Assembly (NCBI GenBank): GCA_016716425.1
Contig: JADJWJ010000010.1
Location: 109,890 to 173,889 of the forward strand
DNA length: 64,000 bases
Direction: 5' to 3'
Source of the DNA: Betaproteobacteria bacterium
GTDB lineage: Bacteria; Pseudomonadota; Gammaproteobacteria; Burkholderiales; Casimicrobiaceae
Part shown: piece after piece, positions 41,032-49,178 of the stretch
How positions within the stretch are numbered: position 1 is the stretch's first letter
Layout of the letters: every line of letters starts with the position of its first letter
Notes under the pieces: model-generated
Told to the model about the DNA's origin: nothing
Databases searched by the model: none
Seen by the model: the letters and a program-made list of their open reading frames with translations, nothing else
Translations under genes and position numbers: made by a program

Positions 41032-42341
41032 CGCTGCTGCCGCGCTCGCTGTTCGGGCGCCTCGTGCTGCTGCTCGTGGCGGTCGTCGCGCTGGCGGTGC
41101 TGGTGAGCGTCGTCATGTTCCGCACCGAGCGCTCCGCGGTGCTCAACCGGCAGTTCGGCGAGACGCGGCTCGTCCAGCTGCAGGCGCTGCGCGCCGCACT
41201 TGCCGGCGCCGACGGCCCGCAACGCAGGGAGACGCTCGAACGCCTGTCCGGCGAGTACGGCGTACGCATCATCCCCGAGGCCGAGCGCCCGATGCGCGGG
41301 CAGCCGCCGTCGGGTCCGCTGATGGAACAGATGGCCGAACGCCTGCGCGACCGCCTGGGGCCGGAGACGGAGATCCGCTTCGCCCCTCGCGCGCAGATGC
41401 TGTTCGTGCGCGTCGTCGCGGCGGGCACGGGCTACTGGATCGGCGTCCCGGTCCCGTCGCGCCCACCGGCGGACGAATTCCCCACGCGCGCGCTGGTGTG
41501 GACGCTGGCGGTGCTCGCGTTCCTGCTCGCCGCCGCGTACGGGTTCGCGCGCTACCTCGCGCGCCCGTTGCGCGACCTGAACGCCGCCGTCGTGCGCGTC
41601 GGCCGCGGCGAGATGCCGCCGCCGCTGCCCGAGTCCGGTCCATCCGAGATCGCCGCGGTCAACCGCGGGTTCAACGCGATGACGCGCGATCTCTCCCGGA
41701 TCGAGCAGGACCGCGCGTTGCTGCTGGCCGGCGTGTCGCACGACCTGCGCACGCCGCTCGCGCGCCTGCGGCTCGGCGTCGAGATGGGGCTCGCGGACGA
41801 GGCGCTGCGCACCGGAATGGTCGCCGACATCGACGAGATGGACCGGATCATCGGGCAGTTCCTCGACTTCGCCCGCAGCGACACGACGACCGCGTTCGAG
41901 GCGGCCGACTTGAACATGGTCGTCGCCGCGTGCGTCGACCGCTATGCGCGCGCGGGCAAGGCGGTGCGGTTCGCCGCGGGCGGCCTGCCGCCGCTCAGCC
42001 TCAAGCCGACGGCCATCTCGCGCCTCGTCGCCAACCTCGTCGACAACGCGCTCGCCTACGGCGCGCCGCCCGTCGACGTGACGACGTCGCAGGCGGACGG
42101 CATGGCGGTCGTCGACGTCGCCGACCGCGGCCGCGGGATCGCCGCCGCGGACGTCGAGCGGCTGAAGCAGCCGTTCACGCGCGCGAGCGCGGCGCGCGCG
42201 CGCAGCGACGGCGCGGCGGGCGCCGGCCTGGGGCTCGCGATCGTCGACCGCATCGCGCGGCTGCACGGCGGCAGCCTCGACCTCCTGCCGCGCGACGGCG
42301 GCGGCACGATCGCGCGCGTGCGCCTGCCGCTGCCGCGCTAG
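41028..42341 (+). CDS. envZ: EnvZ-type sensor histidine kinase
   Basis: This 437-residue inner-membrane kinase has two membrane helices (about 10-28 and 152-172) around a periplasmic domain of about 120 residues, a HAMP linker, HisKA with LLAGVSHDLRTPLARLRLG, and an HATPase domain with NLVDNALAYG, DRGRGI and GAGLGLAIVDRI. The H-box matches EnvZ (GVSHDLRTPL). It should sense envelope or osmotic state and phosphorylate the OmpR protein encoded upstream. Start at GTG 41028, overlapping the ompR stop. Confidence 0.92.
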   Translation: MTLLPRSLFGRLVLLLVAVVALAVLVSVVMFRTERSAVLNRQFGETRLVQLQALRAALAGADGPQRRETLERLSGEYGVRIIPEAERPMRGQPPSGPLMEQMAERLRDRLGPETEIRFAPRAQMLFVRVVAAGTGYWIGVPVPSRPPADEFPTRALVWTLAVLAFLLAAAYGFARYLARPLRDLNAAVVRVGRGEMPPPLPESGPSEIAAVNRGFNAMTRDLSRIEQDRALLLAGVSHDLRTPLARLRLGVEMGLADEALRTGMVADIDEMDRIIGQFLDFARSDTTTAFEAADLNMVVAACVDRYARAGKAVRFAAGGLPPLSLKPTAISRLVANLVDNALAYGAPPVDVTTSQADGMAVVDVADRGRGIAAADVERLKQPFTRASAARARSDGAAGAGLGLAIVDRIARLHGGSLDLLPRDGGGTIARVRLPLPR

Positions 42342-42346
42342 TCCGC

Positions 42347-42838
42347 CTACTGCTGCGCGGGCGGGGGCCGCGCCGCCAGCAGGACCACGGCCTGCGCCGC
42401 GATGCCTTCCTCGCGGCCGGCGAAGCCCAGCCGCTCCGTGGTCGTCGCCTTGATCGAGATGCGCTCGACCGCGCACGCCAGGTCGGCCGCGACGTTGGCG
42501 CGCATCGCGGGGACGTGCGGCGCGAGCTTCGGGGCCTGCGCGACGATCGTCGCGTCGACGTTGCCGACCGTGTAGCCTTGCGCCGCGACCAGCGCGTGCA
42601 CGTGCCGCAGCAGCACGCGGCTGTCGGCACCCCGCCAGCGCGCGTCGGTGTCGGGAAAGTGCGCGCCCAGGTCGCCCAGCGCGAGCGCGCCCAGCAGCGC
42701 ATCGGCGATCGCGTGCAGCAGGACGTCAGCGTCCGAGTGGCCGGCGAGGCCCTTGGCGTGCGCGATCGTCACGCCGCCGATGACGAGCGGGCGGCCCGCG
42801 ACCAGCGCGTGCACGTCGTACCCGGTGCCGATGCGCAT
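42347..42838 (-). CDS. ispF: 2-C-methyl-D-erythritol 2,4-cyclodiphosphate synthase
   Basis: This 163-residue trimeric enzyme makes the cyclic diphosphate intermediate of the MEP isoprenoid pathway. It begins MRIGTGYDVHAL with the zinc ligands Asp8 and His10, has GHSDADVLLHAIADALLGA with the third zinc ligand, then GDLGAHFPDTD and the C-terminal KATTTERLGFAGREEGIAA. The start at 42838 is two bases after the ispD stop. It is the last gene of the long leftward run. Confidence 0.97.
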   Translation of the reverse strand: MRIGTGYDVHALVAGRPLVIGGVTIAHAKGLAGHSDADVLLHAIADALLGALALGDLGAHFPDTDARWRGADSRVLLRHVHALVAAQGYTVGNVDATIVAQAPKLAPHVPAMRANVAADLACAVERISIKATTTERLGFAGREEGIAAQAVVLLAARPPPAQQ

Positions 42839-42840
42839 CG

Positions 42841-43554
42841 TCACGGCCGGCCCTCCGCCGCCTGCGCCGCGAGGATGGCGGCGGCGAGGGCGATGTCCTC
42901 GGGAAACGTGATCTTGAGATTCGCGGGGCTGCCGCGGACGAGCCGGGGCGCCAGGCCCAGCGCCTCCACCGCCTGCGCCTCGTCGGTGCAGGCGTCGGCC
43001 GCCTCCGCCGCGAATGCGCGCCGCAGGACACCGTAGCGGAACATCTGCGGCGTCTGCGCCTGCCAGAGGCCGTTGCGCGGCACGGTCGCTGCCACGCGCG
43101 GCGCGTCGGCGTCGCCGTCGCTGCGCTTGACCGTATCGGCGACCGGGACGGCGAGGAGGCCGCCGACGGGCTCGTCGCGCAGGTGCTCGGTCAGGCGCGC
43201 GAGCGCATCGTGCGGCACGCACGGCCGCGCCGCGTCGTGCACGACGATCCAGTCGTCGTCGGCGCAGCGATCGGCGATCGTCGCGAGCGCGTTGCGCACG
43301 GTCACCGCACGCGTGGCGCCGCCGCAGCGCAGCGCGACGGCATCCGGCGGCCGACCCGCCATCCGCTCGAAGTGCAGGTCGTCGGCGGCCACTGCGACAA
43401 ACGTTGCGGCCGGCGCGAGCGCCGTCGCGAGGCGTTCGAGCGTGCGGGCGAGCACCGGCACACCGGCCAGCAGCGCGTATTGCTTCGGCAGCGCACCGCC
43501 GAAGCGGGCACCGCCGCCCGCCGCCGGAACGAGGACGAACGTGCGCGCCGTCAT
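42841..43554 (-). CDS. ispD: 2-C-methyl-D-erythritol 4-phosphate cytidylyltransferase
   Basis: This 237-residue nucleotidyltransferase couples CTP to methylerythritol phosphate. The CTP loop is VPAAGGGARFGGALPKQY, followed by VHDAARPCV, AVPVADTVK and RNGLWQAQTPQMF. The start is the ATG at 43554, and the 31 residues of open frame upstream are not family-like. It is paired with ispF as in many bacteria. Confidence 0.95.
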   Translation of the reverse strand: MTARTFVLVPAAGGGARFGGALPKQYALLAGVPVLARTLERLATALAPAATFVAVAADDLHFERMAGRPPDAVALRCGGATRAVTVRNALATIADRCADDDWIVVHDAARPCVPHDALARLTEHLRDEPVGGLLAVPVADTVKRSDGDADAPRVAATVPRNGLWQAQTPQMFRYGVLRRAFAAEAADACTDEAQAVEALGLAPRLVRGSPANLKITFPEDIALAAAILAAQAAEGRP

Positions 43555-43570
43555 CGGGCGACCTCTCCGC

Positions 43571-44116
43571 TCATACGGAGAGCAGGAGCGCGAGCCGCTC
43601 CTCGTCGAGCGGCCGGAAGCCCAGCCGCTCGTAGAAGCGCCACGCACCCGCGTTGGCGCGGTGGCAGCCGCAGTCGATGCGCGTCATGCCTTCCCGGCGC
43701 AGGAAGGTGGCGAGATCCGCCAGCATCCGCCCGCCCACGCCGCGGCCCTGCCATTCCGGGTGCACGGTGACGTCGTCGAGCTTGGCGACGAGCGCTCCGC
43801 GCGACGTCGAGATCGCGCGGCAGACGACGCACGCGCCTACCGCCACCCGCGCGGTGCCCGTTATGGCGCGCGCCAGCCACACGAAGCCGATCCCGGGCCG
43901 CGCGAGAAACAGGTCGAGCGCACGCTCGAGCGCCGCGGAACCGCCGTCGCCGTAGGCGGCGGCCGACGCGCGGTAATGCGCGTCGGCGGCGAGGAACGTC
44001 CGCAGCAGCGCGAGCGCCTCGCCGCGCGTCGCGGCGGACATCGGCGCGCATTCGAGCGCGGCGGCGGTCGGCGACGCGGCGAACGGCGACCGCTGCACGC
44101 GCGAGGGCTGTCTCAT
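43571..44116 (-). CDS. GNAT acetyltransferase
   Basis: This 181-residue GNAT-fold protein has the acetyl-CoA loop VHPEWQGRGVGGRML (motif A, with Q/RxxGxG) and the C-terminal NAGAWRFYERLGFRP. The first 30 residues are not conserved. The substrate is unknown. Its ATG at 44116 overlaps the thioesterase stop codon (ATGA), and ispD follows 16 bases after its end, so it is co-transcribed with both. Confidence 0.85.
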   Translation of the reverse strand: MRQPSRVQRSPFAASPTAAALECAPMSAATRGEALALLRTFLAADAHYRASAAAYGDGGSAALERALDLFLARPGIGFVWLARAITGTARVAVGACVVCRAISTSRGALVAKLDDVTVHPEWQGRGVGGRMLADLATFLRREGMTRIDCGCHRANAGAWRFYERLGFRPLDEERLALLLSV

Positions 44117-44562
44117 CGTGGTGCCGGCTCGACAACGAGCGGCGCGAGCGCGGCGCGGATCCCCGCGGGTACCTCCGCGGGCCGCTCGGTCGCGCGGTCG
44201 ACCCACACGTGGACGAAGCGGCCGGTCGCGGCGGGCGCTTCGGCGTCGCGCGCGAACAGCGCGATCTCGTAGGTCACCGACGTGCGGCCGAGCCGCACGA
44301 CGCGCAGGCCCGCGTCGATGGTCTCGGGGAACGACAGCGACCGGTGGAACCGGCACGACGTCTCGACGACGAAGCCGACGACGGGACCGTCGCGGATGTC
44401 GAGCCCGCCCGCACGGATCAGGTGCTCGTTCACCGCGGTGTCGAAGTACGAGTAGTACGTGACGTTGTTGACGTGGCCGTACGCGTCGTTGTCCATCCAG
44501 CGGGTCGGGATCGCCAGGAAGTGCCGGTAGTGCGCGCGCGTCTCGCCGCGGGGATCGTCCAT
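44113..44562 (-). CDS. Acyl-CoA thioesterase, 4HBT/YbgC type
   Basis: This 149-residue hotdog-fold thioesterase has the signature TRWMDNDAYGHVNN (catalytic Asp at about residue 26) and YYSYFDTAVNEHL. Such enzymes hydrolyse short- or medium-chain acyl-CoA. The substrate cannot be deduced. It lies 13 bases after glcF and overlaps the acetyltransferase gene. Confidence 0.88.
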   Translation of the reverse strand: MDDPRGETRAHYRHFLAIPTRWMDNDAYGHVNNVTYYSYFDTAVNEHLIRAGGLDIRDGPVVGFVVETSCRFHRSLSFPETIDAGLRVVRLGRTSVTYEIALFARDAEAPAATGRFVHVWVDRATERPAEVPAGIRAALAPLVVEPAPR

Positions 44563-44575
44563 GCCGCCCTGCCCA

Positions 44576-45823
44576 TCAGCTGCGCGACACCTGCGCGTTC
44601 AGCATGCGCGCGTCGAGGAGCTCGATCCAGTGCCGGACCGGTGTGCGGGTGCCGGATTCGAGATGCGTGAGGCAGCCGATGTTCGCGGTGGCGATCACGT
44701 CGGGCCGTGGCGCCTCCAGCGCCTTCAGCTTGTTGGCCTTCAGGAGGCCGGACAGTGCGGGTTGCAGCACCGAGTACGTGCCGGCCGAGCCGCAGCACAG
44801 GTGCGAATCGGCGGCAGGCAGCAGCGAGTGCCCGATCGCGAGCAGGATCTCCTCGACCTGGCCGCGGATCTTCATGCCGTGCTGCAGCGTGCAGGGCGAG
44901 TGGAAGACGACGCGCTGCGGTCCCTGGTCCATCGCGATCAGCGGCGCGATCCGCTTCCACTCCGCCGTCACGATCTCGATGGGGTCGCGGGCCGCGTCCG
45001 CGACCTGCTTCGCCTTGACCGCATACGCGGCGTCGCCGGCGAGGAAGTGCCCGTAGTCCTTGACCATCACGCCGCAGCCGGAGGCGGTGACGACGATGGC
45101 CTCGACGCCGCGGTGCAGCAGCGGATGCCACGCATCGATGTTGCGGCGGACGATCGCGCGCGCCTCGTCCTCCGCGTTGAGGTGATGGGAGAGCGCGCCG
45201 CAGCACCCGCCCCCTGCCACGCGCACCGGCGAGATGCCGATGCGGTCGAGCACGCGCGCGGTCGCCGCGTCGATGCCGGGCTTCAGCGCCGGCTGCACGC
45301 AGCCCTCGGCGACGATCATCTTGCGCGCGTGCCGCGGCGCGGGCCACGCGCCGCCGCGCTCGCCGCCGGGGATGCGCTCGGCGAGCTCGCGCGGCAGCAG
45401 CCCCTTCACCCACCGCCCCATCGTCACCGCGGTGCCGAACAGCGCCGGCGACAGCAGCGCGCGCCGCAGTGCCCAGCGCTGCGCCGCCTCGGCCGACGTG
45501 CGGCCGACTTTCGCCTCGACCGCCGCGCGCCCGATGTCGAGCAGGCGGCCGTACTGGACGCCGGACGGGCACGTGGTCTCGCAGTTGCGGCAGGTGAGGC
45601 AGCGATCGAGGTGCATCTGGGTGGCCGCCGTGACCGGCGCGCCTTCGAGCACTTCCTTGATGAGGTAGATGCGCCCGCGCGGGCCGTCGAGCTCGTCGCC
45701 CAGCAGCTGGTACGTCGGGCACGTGGCCGTGCAGAACCCGCAGTGCACGCACGAGCGCAGGATGGCGTCGGCCTCGCGGCCCTCGCGCGTGTCGCGGTAC
45801 TCGGCGGACAGGTTGGTCTGCAT
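44576..45823 (-). CDS. glcF: Glycolate oxidase iron-sulfur subunit
   Basis: This 415-residue protein matches GlcF. Two 4Fe-4S motifs are intact (C25-C28-C31-C35 in CVHCGFCTATCP and C75-C78-C81-C85 in CLTCRNCETTCP), followed by two CCG domains (GGGCCGAL, HSPCTLQHG, LCCGSAGTYSV). It passes electrons from the GlcD/GlcE flavoproteins to the membrane quinone pool. Its ATG at 45823 touches the glcE stop codon, so the two are tightly coupled. Confidence 0.96.
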   Translation of the reverse strand: MQTNLSAEYRDTREGREADAILRSCVHCGFCTATCPTYQLLGDELDGPRGRIYLIKEVLEGAPVTAATQMHLDRCLTCRNCETTCPSGVQYGRLLDIGRAAVEAKVGRTSAEAAQRWALRRALLSPALFGTAVTMGRWVKGLLPRELAERIPGGERGGAWPAPRHARKMIVAEGCVQPALKPGIDAATARVLDRIGISPVRVAGGGCCGALSHHLNAEDEARAIVRRNIDAWHPLLHRGVEAIVVTASGCGVMVKDYGHFLAGDAAYAVKAKQVADAARDPIEIVTAEWKRIAPLIAMDQGPQRVVFHSPCTLQHGMKIRGQVEEILLAIGHSLLPAADSHLCCGSAGTYSVLQPALSGLLKANKLKALEAPRPDVIATANIGCLTHLESGTRTPVRHWIELLDARMLNAQVSRS

Positions 45824-46902
45824 CAGCGCTCGGGCAGCAGCCGGCCCGGGTTCATGATGCCGTGCGGATCGAACACGGCCTTCAGCCGGGCGTGCAGCGC
45901 CGCCATCGTCGCGTCGAGCGGATGGAACACGTCGCGCTCCTTCTTCGTCGCGCGAAACAGCGTCGCGTGTCCGCCCTGCGCGGCCGCCCACGCGCGCAGC
46001 TTCTGCGGGTCGGCGCGCTCGCCCGCCGCGAGCCAGCGCAACGCGCCGCCCCACTCGATCAGCTGGTCGCCGGCCAGGTCCGTGTACGGCGCCGTCGACT
46101 TCACCGACAAGCGCCACAGCGGGCGGCGGTCCCGCGCGGCTGCGGCGAAGAACGAATGCGTGTGCTCGCGCACACCCGTCCACAGCGCGTCGGCGTCGGC
46201 GACCGCGGCACCGCCCAGCTTCGCCACGGCGGCCGCCACCGCCGGCTGCGCGCCGGACAGTCGGACCCACAGGCGCCCGTCGTGGTAGCAGGTCGCCGAC
46301 AACGGCAGCGGCTGCCCGCCCCACTGGTTCGTCATCCGGATCGCCTGGTCGGCCGCGTAGTCGAACGCGAGCGTCGCGTCGGCCTTGGGGCAAGGCAGGC
46401 ACTTGAGCGAGACCTCGGTCACGAGGCCCAGCGTGCCCAGCGCGCCGGTCATCAGGCGCGCGACATCGAAGCCCGCCACGTTCTTCATCACCTGGCCGCC
46501 GAAGGTCAGATGCTCGCCCACGCCGTCCAGCACACGCACGCCGAGGACCAGGTCGCGCACCGCGCCCGCATAGGGACGGCGCGGCCCCGACAGCCCGCAC
46601 GCGACGGCGCCGCCCAGCGTCGCGCCGTCGCCGAAGTGCGGCGGCTCGAACGCCAGCATCTGGCCGCGCGAGCGCATCGCGCTCTCGACCGCGGCGAGCG
46701 ACGTTCCCGCGCGCGCCGTCAGCACGAGTTCGGTCGGCTCGTAGTCGATGATGCCGGCGTAGACGCGGGTGTCGACGACCTCGCCTGTGAGGGGTCCGCC
46801 GTAGAAGTCCTTCGTCCCGCCGCCGCGGATGCGCAGCGGCGTCCGCTGCTCCGCGGCCGCGCGAATCGTCGCCTGCAGCGCCTCCAGCGCCGGGTCCATC
46901 AT
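45823..46902 (-). CDS. glcE: Glycolate oxidase FAD-binding subunit
   Basis: This 359-residue protein matches GlcE, a shortened member of the FAD-linked oxidase family. It has the FAD-binding pattern LRIRGGGTKDFYGG, LTARAGTSLAAVE, FGDGATLGGAVACGLSGPRRP and GQVMKNVAGFDVARLMTGALGTLG (split over FAD contacts), and ends HGIMNPGRLLPER. The start is one of two adjacent ATGs at 46902 and 46899, overlapping the stop of the upstream GST gene. Confidence 0.95.
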   Translation of the reverse strand: MMDPALEALQATIRAAAEQRTPLRIRGGGTKDFYGGPLTGEVVDTRVYAGIIDYEPTELVLTARAGTSLAAVESAMRSRGQMLAFEPPHFGDGATLGGAVACGLSGPRRPYAGAVRDLVLGVRVLDGVGEHLTFGGQVMKNVAGFDVARLMTGALGTLGLVTEVSLKCLPCPKADATLAFDYAADQAIRMTNQWGGQPLPLSATCYHDGRLWVRLSGAQPAVAAAVAKLGGAAVADADALWTGVREHTHSFFAAAARDRRPLWRLSVKSTAPYTDLAGDQLIEWGGALRWLAAGERADPQKLRAWAAAQGGHATLFRATKKERDVFHPLDATMAALHARLKAVFDPHGIMNPGRLLPER

Positions 46903-47579
46903 GCGCGGCCCGCGGCGACGAGCTTGTCGCGATACAGGATGCGCGGCTCGTCGGCGGCGATCACGCTCGTCTCGGCGAGCGCGGCAGCCTCCCACTCGCG
47001 CAGGTGCGGGTGCGCGAGCAGCGCGTTCAGGTACGCCCCGGCCTGCCCCGCCGGGCGCACGCCGTAGGTCTGGAAGCGGAATGCGACCGGCGCGTAGAAC
47101 GCGTCGGCCAGCGAGTACGCGCCGCACAGGAACACGCCGCCGCGCCCGAAGCGCCGCCGCGATTCCGACCAGATCTCCTCGACGCGCGCGATGTTCGCGG
47201 CGAGCGCGTCCGACCACGGCCGCACGTCGACCCGCTCGCGGATGCACATCGCCATCTCGTTGCGCAGCGTCGCGAAGCCCGAGTGCATCTCCGCCGCGAT
47301 CGAGCGCGCCCACGCACGCGCCACGGGATCGGCGGGCCACATGCCCGCGTGGCGCTCGGCGAGGTACTCGGCGATCGCCAACGTGTCCCAGACGTGGACG
47401 TCGCCGTCGTGCAGCGCCGGCACCAGCGCGGTCGGCGAGAATGCGCGGTTGTCGGGGTTGTACTTGCCGGTGAGCTGCACCAGCACCTCGCGGAACGGCG
47501 CGCCCGTCAGCTTGACGGCAAGCCAGCCGCGCAGCGACCACGACGAGTAGTTTCTGTTGCCGACGAAGATCGTGTACAT
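46899..47579 (-). CDS. Glutathione S-transferase family protein
   Basis: This 226-residue protein has an N-terminal thioredoxin-like domain (MYTIFVGNRNYSSWSLRGWLA, with the catalytic Ser in NYSSWS, and VPALHDGDVHVWDTLAIAEYLAE for glutathione binding) and a helical C-terminal domain. It belongs to the group with the YSSWS active site. The substrate is unknown. It is inserted between the two flavoprotein genes and glcE, possibly to handle reactive aldehydes such as glyoxylate products, which is inference. Confidence 0.88.
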   Translation of the reverse strand: MYTIFVGNRNYSSWSLRGWLAVKLTGAPFREVLVQLTGKYNPDNRAFSPTALVPALHDGDVHVWDTLAIAEYLAERHAGMWPADPVARAWARSIAAEMHSGFATLRNEMAMCIRERVDVRPWSDALAANIARVEEIWSESRRRFGRGGVFLCGAYSLADAFYAPVAFRFQTYGVRPAGQAGAYLNALLAHPHLREWEAAALAETSVIAADEPRILYRDKLVAAGRA

Positions 47580-47589
47580 CGCAGGGAGC

Positions 47590-47750
47590 AGGAATCAGGG
47601 ATCAGGAATCAGGAATCAGTCGGCAGAACAACGCGCGCACTCCGTGGCGCCGCGTCGGGCCGTTCAGGAACGACGGCACATCGGCGCTTGACGCGCCGCC
47701 ACCGGACACGCCGACGCCTCCGATTCCTGACGCCTGATTCCTGATTCCTG
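47590..47750. repeat. Dispersed inverted repeat, family 3
   Basis: GGAATCAGG-type repeats at 47590-47619 and their complements (GATTCCTGATTCCTG) at 47718-47750 form the ends of an element of about 160 bases. The core has no convincing protein frame. It fills the gap between the lactate dehydrogenase-like gene and the GST gene. Confidence 0.75.
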
Positions 47751-49163
47751 TCACAGTGGGACGGTCTTGCCGGGGTTCATGATGTCGCGGGGATCGAACG
47801 CGCGCTTGATCGTCCGCATGAGGTCCACCGCCGCGCCGTGCTCGGCGACCAGCGCGTCGAGCTTGTGCATGCCGATTCCGTGCTCGCCGGTGCACGTACC
47901 GCCCATCGCGATCGCCCGCATCGCCACGCTGCGGGCAATGGCGTCGGCCTGCGCGCGTTCCGCCGCGCTCGCGGGGTCGAACAGCACCAGCACGTGGAAG
48001 TTGCCGTCGCCGACGTGGCCGACGATCGGCGCCACCACGCCCTCGCGGTCGAGCTCCTCGCGCGTCTGGAGCAGGCAGTCGGCCAGCCGCGAGATCGGCA
48101 CGCACGCGTCCGTCGAGTACGCCTGCTTGCCCGGCGCGAGCGCGAGCGCCGCGTAGTACGCGTTGTGGCGCGCCTTCCACAGCCGCGAGCGGTCCTCCGG
48201 TTGCGTAGCCCACTGGAATGCGCTGCCGCCGTGGTCGTCGGCGATCGCCTCCATCGCCTGCGCCTGCTCGCGCACGCCGGCCTCCGAGCCGTGGAACTCG
48301 AACAGCAGCGTCGGCTTCGCCTCGTAACCGTCGAGCTTCGAGTAGCGGATGCACGCATCCATCTGCAGCGCGTCCAGGATCTCGATGCGCGCGACCGGGA
48401 TGCAGTGCTGCATCGCGACGATCACGGTGTCGACGGCCGCCTTGAGCGTGGGGAACTGGCAGACGGCCGCGGAGATCGCCTCGGGCACGCCGGAGAGGCG
48501 CAGCTGGATCTCGGTGATGACTCCGAGCGTCCCCTCCGAGCCCACGAAGAGATGCGTGAGGTCGTAGCCCGCCGACGACTTGCGCGCGCGGCCACCGGTG
48601 CGCAGGATGCGGCCGTCGGCGGTGACGACCGTGAGCCCGAGCACGTTCTCGCGCATCGTGCCGTAGCGCACCGCGTTGGTGCCCGACGCGCGCGTGGCCG
48701 CCATGCCGCCGATCGTCGCGTTGGCGCCCGGGTCGATCGGGAAGAAGAGCCCCGTGCCCTTGAGCTCGGCGTTGAGCTGCTCGCGCGTCACGCCCGCCTG
48801 CACGCGGCAGTCGAGGTCCTCCGCGTTGATCGCGAGCACCCGGCTCATCTCGGACAGGTCGATCGACACGCCGCCGTAGAGCGCCGCCACGTGGCCCTCC
48901 AGCGACGTGCCGACGCCGAAGGGGATCACCGGCACCCGCGCCGCGTGGGCGAGCTGCACGATCGCCGCCACCTCGTCGTTGTCGTGCGGATACACGACGA
49001 CGTCCGGCAGCGCGGCATCCGCCAGCGCCTCGCCGTGCCCGTGCTGCTCGCGGATGGCCGCGGCGGTCTTCGCCCGCGGGCCGAAGTCGCGGACGAGCGC
49101 GGCGACGACCTGGTCGACATCCGCGGCGGCCGGCCGTGCACGCAAGTGGTCGCGGGCGTTCAT
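47751..49163 (-). CDS. FAD-linked D-lactate dehydrogenase-like oxidase
   Basis: This 470-residue flavoprotein matches the cytochrome-type D-lactate dehydrogenase/2-hydroxyacid dehydrogenase group. FAD-binding strands include VIPFGVGTSLEGHVAAL and DPGANATIGGMAATRASGTN. Downstream FVGSEGTLGVITEIQLR, HVGDGNFHVL (metal-binding His) and GTCTGEHGIGMHK are typical. It is a second, distinct relative of GlcD in the same operon. By context it oxidises a 2-hydroxyacid such as D-lactate or glycolate. Start at ATG 49163. Confidence 0.88.
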   Translation of the reverse strand: MNARDHLRARPAAADVDQVVAALVRDFGPRAKTAAAIREQHGHGEALADAALPDVVVYPHDNDEVAAIVQLAHAARVPVIPFGVGTSLEGHVAALYGGVSIDLSEMSRVLAINAEDLDCRVQAGVTREQLNAELKGTGLFFPIDPGANATIGGMAATRASGTNAVRYGTMRENVLGLTVVTADGRILRTGGRARKSSAGYDLTHLFVGSEGTLGVITEIQLRLSGVPEAISAAVCQFPTLKAAVDTVIVAMQHCIPVARIEILDALQMDACIRYSKLDGYEAKPTLLFEFHGSEAGVREQAQAMEAIADDHGGSAFQWATQPEDRSRLWKARHNAYYAALALAPGKQAYSTDACVPISRLADCLLQTREELDREGVVAPIVGHVGDGNFHVLVLFDPASAAERAQADAIARSVAMRAIAMGGTCTGEHGIGMHKLDALVAEHGAAVDLMRTIKRAFDPRDIMNPGKTVPL

Positions 49164-49178
49164 CGTCTGATGCGTGCG

